From JAAFHB01 sp037128295 (GTDB lineage: Bacteria > Bacteroidota > Bacteroidia > Bacteroidales > Prolixibacteraceae), in assembly GCA_037128295.1 (NCBI GenBank), contig JBAXWR010000123.1, forward strand, positions 1 through 20,992: DNA of 20,992 bases, written 5' to 3'. The notes below the pieces were generated by a model, which was not told the origin of the DNA, searched no databases, and saw nothing but the letters and a program-made list of their open reading frames with translations. A program made the translations under genes and the position numbers. Below are positions 7,085 to 14,589 of this stretch, piece after piece. Each line of letters starts with the position of its first letter. The stretch's first letter is position 1.

Positions 7085-7363
7085 TATCGCGCAAAGACCG
7101 CCAGGAACGCAAAGTATTTTATGAACAAGTCTTTGCGTAACTTCGCGTACTTTGCGAGACATAAAAAAAACCAAAAGTTTCGCGCAAAGGACGCTATGAC
7201 CGCAAAGGATCTAACAAACAAAACTTTGCGTAACTTCGCGTGCTTTGCGAGACATAAAAAAAAACAAAAGTTTCGCGCAAAGGACGCTATGACCGCAAAG
7301 GATCTAACAAACAAAACTTTGCGTAACTCCGCGTACTTTGCGAGACATATATGCACAAAAAAC
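7085..7363. repeat. Three tandem 93-bp repeats with CGCAAAG/CTTTGCG arms
   Basis: Three units in exact 93-bp phase lie at 7085-7177, 7178-7270 and 7271-7363. The second and third are nearly identical over their first two thirds; the first is diverged in its left half, and the third differs at its right end. Each unit carries inverted CGCAAAG and CTTTGCG heptamers that can pair as nested stems. Because 93 is 31 codons, a frame stays open on both strands across most of the array. The resulting peptides are pure 31-residue repeats with no recognisable domain, so I treat the array as non-coding. CTTTGCG/CGCAAAG intergenic repeats are common in Bacteroidota. Confidence 0.9.
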
Positions 7364-7537
7364 CGCATTAATTCACTTTGAGTAAAACCCCGGATAAACA
7401 GGATTTGAGTGCCTGACTGATCAAACTTCCAATGGCAGCAGATGCTGCTCCCCGAAGGGTAAGGCCTGTTTTAGCGGTCAAAAGCTTTCTCGTTTAAATG
7501 GAAATGTTGAGTTTACCAATCATATGAATTAATGCGG
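7363..7537. repeat. 175-bp segment bounded by 13-bp perfect inverted repeats
   Basis: CCGCATTAATTCA (7363-7375) and TGAATTAATGCGG (7525-7537) are perfect reverse complements enclosing 149 bp. The interior is clearly more GC-rich than its surroundings. On the minus strand it holds a 37-codon frame (7368-7481, only a TTG start) encoding an Ala/Leu-rich helix whose stop lies in the left arm. The layout resembles a small non-autonomous element, but no clear target duplication flanks it. The left arm abuts the end of the 93-bp repeat array. It could also be a chance palindrome. Confidence 0.4.
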
Positions 7538-7982
7538 AATATCTGAGTTGCAAAGAACGCTTGTAATTATAGGACTAAATTACTCTTGTTTGGACAATCT
7601 ACAAACATATCAGACCTTTTTTTTTGGATTTTTTCTTACCTATTTTGTAAATGATAGATTCATAAATAGATGCAATGCAATTATTTTTTTGATTTGATCT
7701 ATTAGTTCTTGATGACTACCTTATATCTTTGAGACTTTGTCGTTACCTTGTATGCTTACTTTCCCTTAAGTTTACCTCAGTACGATAGTTTTACTCAACA
7801 ATGAACTGGTTTTCCCGCCAAATTTGGGGTTTAACTTTTCAAAATTATCCGGATATTTCAAAATTAATGAAACATATTTCAAAAGTATTTCAATGTATCT
7901 CAATATATATCAATGTATTCAAGTGATATAAAATAATATATCAATCTAAATTGTATTATTGTCCGTTTTTTTTGACCTTTTT
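7538..7982. other. AT-rich intergenic stretch, no gene seen
   Basis: No supportable coding region or RNA is visible. Poly-T runs occur at 7618-7636 and 7970-7985. Around 7850-7925 there is low-complexity sequence made of TCAATGTAT- and ATTTCAAAA-like units. A 41-codon frame from ATG 7801 runs through that low-complexity tract and is not credible as a gene. Confidence 0.6.
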
Positions 7983-8013
7983 TTTGTCAAAATGAAAATG
8001 ATTCCTACATTTG
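7983..8013 (+). promoter_or_regulatory. Bacteroidota-type promoter for tRNA-Ser
   Basis: TTTG (7983-7986) and TACATTTG (8006-8013) are separated by 19 bp, an exact fit to TTTG-N19-TAnnTTTG. Transcription would begin near 8020, about 11 nt ahead of the tRNA. Confidence 0.75.
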
Positions 8014-8030
8014 CACCACTCAAAAATTAC

Positions 8031-8118
<88 letters not shown>

Positions 8119-8147
8119 GATAAATCCACGAAATCAAAAAAAATCCT

Positions 8148-8261
8148 TTAGTAACCCATCACAAGGCGGGGATCAATCCAATATATCGTAAGCGCGATTA
8201 CAACTACCGCTGCCAAAAGCACAAGTGTGGCTTGGTATTCGATACTATTTAATTTTTTCAT
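8148..8261 (-). CDS. 37-residue single-span membrane protein, function unknown
   Basis: A short minus-strand gene between two tRNA genes, too short for most gene callers. The product has 37 residues. It opens MKKLNSIEYQ, which is basic and polar, then a clean hydrophobic helix ATLVLLAAVVVIALTIYW (about residues 11-28), then a conserved-looking polar end, IDPRLVMGY. The residue pattern (positive-inside N-terminus, one transmembrane span, Trp/Tyr at the membrane edge, short ordered tail) and ordinary codon use suggest a real protein. The ATG at 8259-8261 is preceded on its strand by A/T-rich sequence with no Shine-Dalgarno motif, as is usual in this window. No family is recognised. It could be a small regulator or subunit of a membrane complex; nothing here tells which. 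Confidence 0.6.
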   Translation of the reverse strand: MKKLNSIEYQATLVLLAAVVVIALTIYWIDPRLVMGY

Positions 8262-8470
8262 ATTGTAAATTCTATTCGTTTGTAAAAAGTTTAAATATCG
8301 TAATTTGAAAAGAACCAATTTTAGTTTAAACTTTCATCTACTAAAATCAGACTATTTTATTTACGTATTTCTTCAGGAAAAGGTTTCGATTTTGAAAAAT
8401 AAAAATTCGATCATGCGAATTTTGTTCTTCCATTCCAATAATTTTAGGATTTAAAATTATTTTTAAAATA
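8262..8470. other. AT-rich gap with a short perfect inverted repeat
   Basis: No gene is visible. AAAATTCG (8402-8409) and CGAATTTT (8416-8423) form a perfect 8-bp stem with a 6-nt loop, flanked by A and T runs. It might act as a weak terminator in either direction or as a binding site. Confidence 0.4.
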
Positions 8471-8501
8471 TTTGGTAGTTTCAATATTTACCGTACCTTT
8501 G
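8471..8501 (+). promoter_or_regulatory. Bacteroidota-type promoter for the tRNA-Pro transcript
   Basis: TTTG (8471-8474) and TACCTTTG (8494-8501) are separated by exactly 19 bp, a full match to the consensus. Transcription would start near 8507-8508, about 98 nt upstream of the tRNA, at the foot of the first leader hairpin. Confidence 0.78.
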
Positions 8502-8506
8502 CACCC

Positions 8507-8590
8507 ATCAAATCGGAGACGGTTTGATCCTTTTAAGAACTCTCTTCTGAAGAGATTAAGTAACTAAAGAAAGAGGTAATGTTCTTAAAA
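8507..8590 (+). ncRNA. Structured leader upstream of tRNA-Pro
   Basis: From the predicted transcription start the RNA folds at once. AUCAAAUC (8507-8514) pairs with GGUUUGAU (8521-8528) with one U-G pair and a 6-nt loop. Two nucleotides later TTTTAAGAAC (8531-8540) pairs perfectly with GTTCTTAAAA (8581-8590). This encloses a nested hairpin TCTCTT-CTG-AAGAGA (8541-8555) and an A/G-rich 25-nt single strand. No U-tract follows, so it is not a terminator. It may be a processing leader for the tRNA or a stable small RNA in its own right. No known RNA family is recognised. Confidence 0.4.
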
Positions 8591-8605
8591 AAACATTAGT
8601 AAATT

Positions 8606-8680
8606 CGGGGTGTAGCGCAGCCCGGCTAGCGCACCTGGTTTGGGACCAGGGGGTCCCAGGTTCGAATCCTGGTACCCCGA
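8606..8680 (+). tRNA. tRNA-Pro (anticodon TGG)
   Basis: The acceptor stem CGGGGTG (8606-8612) pairs with TACCCCG (8673-8679, one G-U), with discriminator A8680. Anticodon stem CCTGG/CCAGG holds loop TTTGGGA with anticodon TGG at 8641-8643. The T-arm CCAGG/CCTGG carries TTCGAAT. The sequence is very close to typical bacterial tRNA-Pro. CCA is not encoded. It reads CCA and, by wobble, other proline codons. Confidence 0.97.
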
Positions 8681-8703
8681 CAAAAAGGGAATCCAATCCC
8701 GCT

Positions 8704-8744
8704 AAAAAGACTACAAATCATTGATTTGTGGTCTTTTTGTTTTA
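8704..8744 (+). terminator. Rho-independent terminator after tRNA-Pro
   Basis: A 16-bp stem with one G-U pair, AAAAAGACTACAAATC (8704-8719) with GATTTGTGGTCTTTTT (8723-8738), closes on a 3-nt loop and ends in TTTTTGTTTT. It lies 24 bp after the tRNA. The A-tract on the other side would let it also stop transcription arriving on the minus strand. Confidence 0.88.
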
Positions 8745-8911
8745 TCAAATCAAATTAATTCAGTTTAGGAAATTGATGTTTTCAGGTTAGGGTAAGTAAA
8801 AATAGCCTGGTATCCATAAAGATTATTCCAAAAAATCTTTTCGGAAACCTGTATTTTTAAAATATATTATTGTTCATTTGTATAGTTTTAACCCTTAAGT
8901 TTGCTCTGATT

Positions 8912-10870
8912 ATGAAAAAAACACTACTGGGTACATTTTTCTTAATTGTTTGCTTAATCTCAAAATTAGAAGCGCAACCAACACTTCATAAAATGGAAAC
9001 TGTCAATTTCTCACAGGTTGCAATTGAGGATAACTTTTGGAAACCACGGATTCTAACGGTTAGTACAGTTACTATTCCCGTATGTATCAATCAAACAGAA
9101 GTAAAGACAGCACGTATCCGGAATTTCGAAAAAGTTGCTGCCAAAAAAGGCGAAAAGCATGAAGGTATTTATTATGATGATTCTGATGTATATAAAGCTT
9201 TGGAGGCTATTGCTTACTCATTAAAAAACCATCCCGATGCAGCGCTTGAGAAAAGAGCCGATGAATGGGTTGATAAAATATCTGCGGCACAATTGCCTGA
9301 TGGCTATTTAAATACCTATTATACATTGGGTGATATTCAAAAACGTTGGACCAACATGGACTATCATGAGGATTATTGTGCCGGTCACCTTATTGAGGCT
9401 GCGGTTGCCTACTTCAACACAACAGGAAAGCGAAAACTACTGGATGTTGCTATCCGTTTTGCCAATCATATTGACTCTACTTTCCGGCTTCAAAATCGCC
9501 ATTGGGTATCGGGGCATCAGGAAATTGAACTGGCACTTGTCAAACTATACAAAACAACAGGCGATAAACGCTATCTCGACTTGTCGGACTGGTACTTGCA
9601 ACAACGAGGCCACGGATATTTTAACAATAAATCAAGTGGTCAGGATTATTGTCAGGACAGGTTACCTTTGAAGGAGCAAACGAAAATTTCCGGACATGCA
9701 GTCAGGGCTATGTATTTATATACCGGAGCGGCCGATGTGGGTGCCGCAAAAAATGATTCGGGCTATATGAATGCGATGAAACAAGTTTGGGAAGATGTGG
9801 TTTATAGGAACATGTATATAACCGGAGGTATTGGTTCGTCAGGCAGAAATGAGGGTTTTAGCGTTGATTATGACTTGCCCAACGAACAGGCTTATTGTGA
9901 AACCTGCGCCTCGGTAGGGATGGTTTTCTGGAATCAGCGTATGAACCTGCTTACCGGCGAAAGTAAATACATTGATGTACTTGAAAGGAGTCTTTACAAT
10001 GGAGCATTGGACGGACTATCATTAAAAGGCGACCGTTTTTTCTATGGAAACCCGTTGGCATCAATGGGGAACTATTCAAGACGTGAATGGTTTGGTACTG
10101 CCTGCTGTCCATCAAATATTGCCCGTTTGGTGGAATCTGTCGGCGATTATATCTATGCAAGATCCAATAATGCTTTATGGATCAATCTTTTTGTAGGTAG
10201 TTCAGGAACATTTACCATTAAAAACAAAAATATCAGCGTGAAACAGATAACTGATTACCCGTGGGACGGGAAAGTTCAAATTTCTGTTTCACCAGAAAAG
10301 CAGACTGATTTTGACCTGTATATTCGCATTCCAGGTTGGGCCGAAAATCAACCGGTTCCTGGCAATACTTATCGTTATTCAGACACGTCTGTCGAAAAAA
10401 TCTCCTTAACTCTTAATGGGATTCCTGCCACATTTAAGATGGTAAATGGTTATGCAGTTATCAATAAAACATGGAAAAAGGGGGATTTGGTCGTCTTAAA
10501 CCTACCAATGCCTGTGCGCAAAATCGTTGCGATCGACATGGTGAAAGACAACCTGAACCGTGTCGCACTTCAAAGAGGTCCGCTGGTTTATTGCTTTGAA
10601 CATATGGATAATGCCGGTAAATCAATGAATATCCTGATACCCGATAACGTTACTTTTACTTCTGAATTCAAACCTGAATTATTGAATGGAATCGTTGTAT
10701 TACAAGCAGATGCGCCTGTGGCAACAATTTCGGACGACAACCTGAATATCAGCTCTGTAATCCGAAAAATTACGGCTATCCCTTTTTTCTCATGGGCCAA
10801 CAGAGGCGAAGGCCAGATGCAGGTTTGGATGCCACGAATGATTAAAGATATTCGGTTATTATCCCAATAA
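8912..10870 (+). CDS. GH127 beta-L-arabinofuranosidase, secreted
   Basis: A 652-residue exported glycoside hydrolase. The signal peptide covers about residues 1-22 (ending KLEAQ). The (alpha/alpha)6-barrel follows, and beta-sandwich modules fill the last third. The GH127 active site is complete. Glu314 (SSGRNEGF) matches the acid/base Glu322 of Bifidobacterium HypBA1. Glu330 and Cys332 (YCETCASVG) with Cys398 and Cys399 (TACCPSN) match its zinc ligands Glu338, Cys340, Cys417 and Cys418; the last Cys is the proposed nucleophile. The frame is open from ATG 8870, but ATG 8912 begins the natural signal peptide and is preferred. Family members release beta-L-arabinofuranose from arabinans, hydroxyproline glycans or pectin side chains; the exact linkage here is unknown. 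An exporter gene follows after 10 bp, indicating an operon. No upstream promoter with correct spacing was found. Confidence 0.92.
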   Translation: MKKTLLGTFFLIVCLISKLEAQPTLHKMETVNFSQVAIEDNFWKPRILTVSTVTIPVCINQTEVKTARIRNFEKVAAKKGEKHEGIYYDDSDVYKALEAIAYSLKNHPDAALEKRADEWVDKISAAQLPDGYLNTYYTLGDIQKRWTNMDYHEDYCAGHLIEAAVAYFNTTGKRKLLDVAIRFANHIDSTFRLQNRHWVSGHQEIELALVKLYKTTGDKRYLDLSDWYLQQRGHGYFNNKSSGQDYCQDRLPLKEQTKISGHAVRAMYLYTGAADVGAAKNDSGYMNAMKQVWEDVVYRNMYITGGIGSSGRNEGFSVDYDLPNEQAYCETCASVGMVFWNQRMNLLTGESKYIDVLERSLYNGALDGLSLKGDRFFYGNPLASMGNYSRREWFGTACCPSNIARLVESVGDYIYARSNNALWINLFVGSSGTFTIKNKNISVKQITDYPWDGKVQISVSPEKQTDFDLYIRIPGWAENQPVPGNTYRYSDTSVEKISLTLNGIPATFKMVNGYAVINKTWKKGDLVVLNLPMPVRKIVAIDMVKDNLNRVALQRGPLVYCFEHMDNAGKSMNILIPDNVTFTSEFKPELLNGIVVLQADAPVATISDDNLNISSVIRKITAIPFFSWANRGEGQMQVWMPRMIKDIRLLSQ

Positions 10871-10880
10871 TTGAAAGATT

Positions 10881-11768
10881 ATGAGCCTCATTCTCAAAAC
10901 TATACTGGGACTTTTGACTGGCTTCTTTGGGTTCTATTATTTGGCCGATGTTATTAAAAACAAAAATCAGTTTTCGGGTAAACCATGGTCTGCACTTTTA
11001 GGAACATGGTTTCTAACGAATTTCTTTGATACTTTGGGTATCGGAAGCTTTGCACCACAGACAGCTCTTTTAAAATTTTTCAAACTTGTGGATGACCGGC
11101 TGATTCCCGGAACAATGCATGTTGGGAACACAATTCCTACTGTTGTACAGGCTTTTATATTTATGACCATTGTTAAAGTGGACCCCCTTACCCTGGTGTC
11201 GGTGTCAACCGCTGCACCAATAGGAGCTGTGTTGGGTGCCGGTATTGTCGCAAAGATGTCGCGCCAAAAGGTTCAACTCGGATTGGGTTTCGGCCTGATG
11301 GCAGTGGCCATGATGATTATTGCAGGTTTTTTGAAACTGATGCCTGTCGGTGGTGAGGCTATTGGATTAACCGGATGGAATTTGGCACTCATAATTGTCA
11401 TGAGCTTTATCTTTGGTGCCCTTCAAACCGCAGGAGTCGGATTTTATGCCCCCTGTATGGCAATGGTTTACATGCTTGGCCTTCATCCGCAAACTGCCTT
11501 TCCAATCATGATGACAGCTACTGCAATGCTGATGGTGGCAGGAAGTGGAAGGTTCATAAAAGAAAATGCCTATGACAGGAAAACAGCAATTTCGCTGTCA
11601 ATCGCAGGTGTTGTGGGTGTTTTTTTGGCTGCTTTTGTCATCAAATCTTTACCTTTGATTGTCCTGAAATGGGTGGTGTGTGTCGTGGTGATTTATACCT
11701 CCATATGGATGTTTATTTCTGCAGCCCGAAAAGATGATGAGAAAATGCTTTCTAATCATAACAAATGA
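10881..11768 (+). CDS. TauE/SafE (TSUP) family anion exporter
   Basis: A 295-residue integral membrane protein with about eight hydrophobic segments. The two-fold repeat typical of the TSUP family is visible: NFFDTLGIGSFAPQTALLKF near residues 47-66, and FGALQTAGVGFYAPCMAMVY near 178-197, each at the start of one half. Family members move sulfite, sulfoacetate or other small organosulfur anions across the inner membrane, mostly outward; substrate cannot be read from sequence. It starts 10 bp after the GH127 gene and its stop lies 47 bp before the aminopeptidase ATG, so it is firmly inside the cluster. An exporter of this type among glycosidases may remove an anion set free during breakdown of a sulfated or modified glycan, but no sulfatase is present in the window. 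Confidence 0.88.
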   Translation: MSLILKTILGLLTGFFGFYYLADVIKNKNQFSGKPWSALLGTWFLTNFFDTLGIGSFAPQTALLKFFKLVDDRLIPGTMHVGNTIPTVVQAFIFMTIVKVDPLTLVSVSTAAPIGAVLGAGIVAKMSRQKVQLGLGFGLMAVAMMIIAGFLKLMPVGGEAIGLTGWNLALIIVMSFIFGALQTAGVGFYAPCMAMVYMLGLHPQTAFPIMMTATAMLMVAGSGRFIKENAYDRKTAISLSIAGVVGVFLAAFVIKSLPLIVLKWVVCVVVIYTSIWMFISAARKDDEKMLSNHNK

Positions 11769-11815
11769 TTTTTTATTCAATTAATTTAATTCAAACAATT
11801 ATAAAAACCATCATT

Positions 11816-13201
11816 ATGTTTTCAAAAGAAATTTACGTACAACGTCGTGAAAAACTTAAAAAATCGGTTGGACAAGGTCTGATTCTTTTAATGGGCAACG
11901 ACGAGAGTCCAATGAACTATACCGACAATGGCTATCATTTCAGGCAGGATAGTACTTTTCTCTACTTTTTTGGACTGAACCAACCCTCACTGGCAGGTAT
12001 TTTGGATTGTGAGACAGGGGAGGAGATGATATTTGGTAACGACCTTACTGTTGAAGATTTTGTTTGGATGGGGCCACAGCCTACTATTGCGAATCAGGCA
12101 CTTCAGGTCGGTGTGACTAATTCAGGAGATATTGCTTCGCTGATGGTTTTTCTTAAATCCTCTTCTGCCAAAGGAAGAAAAATTCATTTTTTGCCCCCTT
12201 ACCGTCCGGAACATAACCTGAAACTATTCGATTGGCTTGGAATCCATCCCGGCCAGGCAAAAGAAAGTTCTTCGGTTGAGCTTATCAAAGGAGTTGTCAA
12301 TCAGCGTAATTACAAATCAATTGAGGAAATTGCCGAAATCCGTCAGGCATGTGACCTTAGCACCGAGATGCACACCCTTGCCATGCGGATGGCCAAACCG
12401 GGTACAACTGAAGCTCAGATTGCAGCAGCAGTCCTAAAGATTGCAGTTGAAGCCGGAGGACAAATCTCCTTCCCGATTATTGCGACGATAAATGGCCAAA
12501 CGCTTCATAATCATTACCATGGTAATGTGTTAAAAGATGGCGATTTGTTCCTTCTCGATGCCGGAGCCGAAACTGCCATGGGCTACGCCGGGGATCTTTC
12601 GAGTACTGTACCGGTAAATGGCCGTTTTACCTCAAAGCAAAAGGATATTTATTCGATTTGTCTCGATAGCCACAATACCGCTATTTCGATGCTCAAACCA
12701 GGTATCCCTTTCAAGGAGGTCTATTTTGAATCTTCCAGGGTGATAATTCGTGGTTTGAAAGACCTGGGGTTGATGAAAGGCAATGTAGATGATGCGCTGA
12801 TCAATGGCGCACATGCGCTGTTTTTTCCTTGTGGATTAGGCCACATGATGGGGCTGGATGTACACGACATGGAAAATCTTGGCGAAGTATATGTTGGCTA
12901 CGACGGAGAACCAAAGAGCACTCAGTTTGGATTGAAATACCTTCGCCTGGGGCGCAAACTGGAACCCGGATTTGTTTTGACCATTGAACCCGGTATTTAT
13001 TTTATACCGGAACTGATCGATCAATGGAAAGCCAAAAACCACAACAGCGACTATATTAATTTTGACCGCGTAGAGGAATATAAAACATTCGGGGGGCTCA
13101 GGAATGAGGAGGATTTTCTGATCACTAAAACCGGGTATGAGTTGCTTGGTAAGCCAAAGCCAAAGAGCATTGCCGATGTTGAGGCTGAGTGGGCAAAGTA
13201 G
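11816..13201 (+). CDS. Xaa-Pro aminopeptidase (M24B, aminopeptidase P-like)
   Basis: This 461-residue metallopeptidase removes N-terminal residues ahead of proline. An N-terminal AMP_N domain (about residues 1-165, with NDESPMNYTDNGYHFRQDS) precedes a pita-bread catalytic domain. The five metal ligands are present: Asp248 and Asp260 (LLDAGAETAMGYAGD), His343 (GLGHMMGLDVHD), Glu391 (LTIEPGIY) and Glu431 (RNEEDFLIT). No signal peptide is seen if translation starts at ATG 11816 (MFSKEIYVQRREKL), the family N-terminus; an in-frame ATG at 11765 overlapping the exporter stop would add 17 hydrophobic residues and is unlikely. A cytoplasmic role in finishing peptide degradation is expected. Its presence among glycosidases may reflect proline-rich glycoprotein substrates such as extensins or arabinogalactan proteins, which is speculative. 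Confidence 0.93.
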   Translation: MFSKEIYVQRREKLKKSVGQGLILLMGNDESPMNYTDNGYHFRQDSTFLYFFGLNQPSLAGILDCETGEEMIFGNDLTVEDFVWMGPQPTIANQALQVGVTNSGDIASLMVFLKSSSAKGRKIHFLPPYRPEHNLKLFDWLGIHPGQAKESSSVELIKGVVNQRNYKSIEEIAEIRQACDLSTEMHTLAMRMAKPGTTEAQIAAAVLKIAVEAGGQISFPIIATINGQTLHNHYHGNVLKDGDLFLLDAGAETAMGYAGDLSSTVPVNGRFTSKQKDIYSICLDSHNTAISMLKPGIPFKEVYFESSRVIIRGLKDLGLMKGNVDDALINGAHALFFPCGLGHMMGLDVHDMENLGEVYVGYDGEPKSTQFGLKYLRLGRKLEPGFVLTIEPGIYFIPELIDQWKAKNHNSDYINFDRVEEYKTFGGLRNEEDFLITKTGYELLGKPKPKSIADVEAEWAK

Positions 13202-13241
13202 TCGTTTTTTAGGTGCATTTTCAAAATATATTTTTTCTGTT

Positions 13242-14516
13242 ATGGAAACAAAATTGCATTTATTAGTTGTTTTTCTGATGGTTATGTGTTTTACAGCAAA
13301 ATCGCAGCAATCACTTGCCAGGCCCGATACACTAAGTTTTAAGCCATTTATATGGAAATCAGAAGTCCCTTCCGGTAGCCCGTTCAGACAATCAAAAGAA
13401 ATCACCGGGATAAAATTCCTTGGTTTAAAAAGCGGTTTCCATGTAGCCGACACATGGTATCCAACATGGTCTGACGATAATCATCTCTATTCTCCATTTA
13501 CAGATGGCCAATGTCCGCGTTTGGAGGGATCGTTTGAAACTTCAAACTCGGCGGGTGAAAATGCCACAACCGGTCAGGCTGTAATTGAAGGCGATGATCC
13601 CCTTACGCTTAAGGTCTATAGTCTTGGCCTGTCAAAAGCACCACCAAGTCCCTATCAAGGCAGATATCCATGTGGTAGCCTGATTCACAATAAGATATGG
13701 TATTATGGCACTTATTGCCTTGCTCCCGATGGTGGTGCCCGTTATGGAGATTCAATATTTAACTGGCCGTGGATGGGTCCGTTTGTTGGCTTTCGGTATT
13801 CAACCGATTATGGGCGCTCGTGGAAAGCTTGTCCCCATACCCCCGTAAAACCTTTGTTTAGTGAAACAGGGATCAATGGCTATCCCGTAAAAATTGGCTC
13901 GCCCCATTTTGTCGATTTCGGAAAGAATATGCAGTATTCCCCTGATGGAAAGGCTTATCTTGTTGCACATGGAGCCGATAAGAACGACAGTCCTTATCGC
14001 TTTTACAACGATAGTTGGATCACAGGCGATCAGGTCTATCTCCTAAGGGTTGTCCCGTCAATTGAAAACATTAACGATGCCTCAAAATATGAGTTTTATG
14101 CCGGCAAGGATGGACAAGGAAATCCTGTTTGGACCTATGATTTCAAAAAAATTAAACCGGTTCTTGAATGGGACAACAACATGGGATGCGTTACCGTCAC
14201 CTACAATGCCCCGCTCAAAAAATATTTAATGTGCGTGACCGATGGTGGGAACACTTGTGCAAGGATGAACACCTATTTCCTTGAATCAGACAAGTTGGAT
14301 GGGGAATGGAAAATGATCACTTACCTGAAAAATTTTGGGGAGCAGGCCTATTTTGTCAACTTTCCGTCCAAATTTATCAGCAAAGATGGAAAAACTGCCT
14401 GGCTCTTGTATTCTGGCAATTTTGCTCCTGACTGGAATGGAGTTAAGATCCTGGCCAATCCTCCAGGAAGCCATTATGGTTTGGTCCTTCAGAAAATTGA
14501 ATTGTTAACACAGTAG
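13242..14516 (+). CDS. Secreted propeller-like protein of unknown activity (DUF4185-like)
   Basis: A 424-residue exported protein with a signal peptide ending near residue 22 (FTAKSQQ). No family is certain. Visible marks are a VADTWYPTWSDDNHLYSPF block (from about residue 68), which resembles the first blade of DUF4185-type five-bladed propellers; one clear sialidase Asp-box, STDYGRSW (Ser187 to Trp194); and further blade-like segments such as YNAPLKKYLMCVTDGG and KTAWLLYSGNFAPDW. Many Asp, Trp and Tyr residues, seen also in GSLIHNKIWYYGTY, suggest a carbohydrate-facing surface. The frame extends upstream into the aminopeptidase gene, but ATG 13242 gives the signal peptide and leaves a 40-bp gap. 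It lies 73 bp ahead of the GH95 gene. A glycoside hydrolase or lyase role is plausible from fold and context only. Confidence 0.72.
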   Translation: METKLHLLVVFLMVMCFTAKSQQSLARPDTLSFKPFIWKSEVPSGSPFRQSKEITGIKFLGLKSGFHVADTWYPTWSDDNHLYSPFTDGQCPRLEGSFETSNSAGENATTGQAVIEGDDPLTLKVYSLGLSKAPPSPYQGRYPCGSLIHNKIWYYGTYCLAPDGGARYGDSIFNWPWMGPFVGFRYSTDYGRSWKACPHTPVKPLFSETGINGYPVKIGSPHFVDFGKNMQYSPDGKAYLVAHGADKNDSPYRFYNDSWITGDQVYLLRVVPSIENINDASKYEFYAGKDGQGNPVWTYDFKKIKPVLEWDNNMGCVTVTYNAPLKKYLMCVTDGGNTCARMNTYFLESDKLDGEWKMITYLKNFGEQAYFVNFPSKFISKDGKTAWLLYSGNFAPDWNGVKILANPPGSHYGLVLQKIELLTQ

Positions 14517-14589
14517 GGTAGTAAAAGACCAAATTAGATAGAAAAGACTTCCAAACTGAAAAATAGAATGACCACATAAAACTCATATT

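Noticed and set aside
7084..7381. Repeat-encoded frames of about 90 codons on each strand
   Set aside because: They consist only of the 31-codon repeat read through and have no signal, domain or natural composition; the repeat is non-coding.
7801..7926. 41-codon frame starting MNWFSRQIWG
   Set aside because: Most of it comes from low-complexity TCAATGTAT-like sequence. There is no domain and no ribosome site.
8896..8903. TAAGTTTG as a -7 box for the GH127 operon
   Set aside because: It lies 8 bp before the ATG and the nearest TTTG or TTG is 15 or 23 bp away, outside the consensus spacing.
8870..8911. Upstream ATG for the GH127 gene
   Set aside because: It would put a second hydrophobic stretch before a natural signal peptide that starts at ATG 8912.
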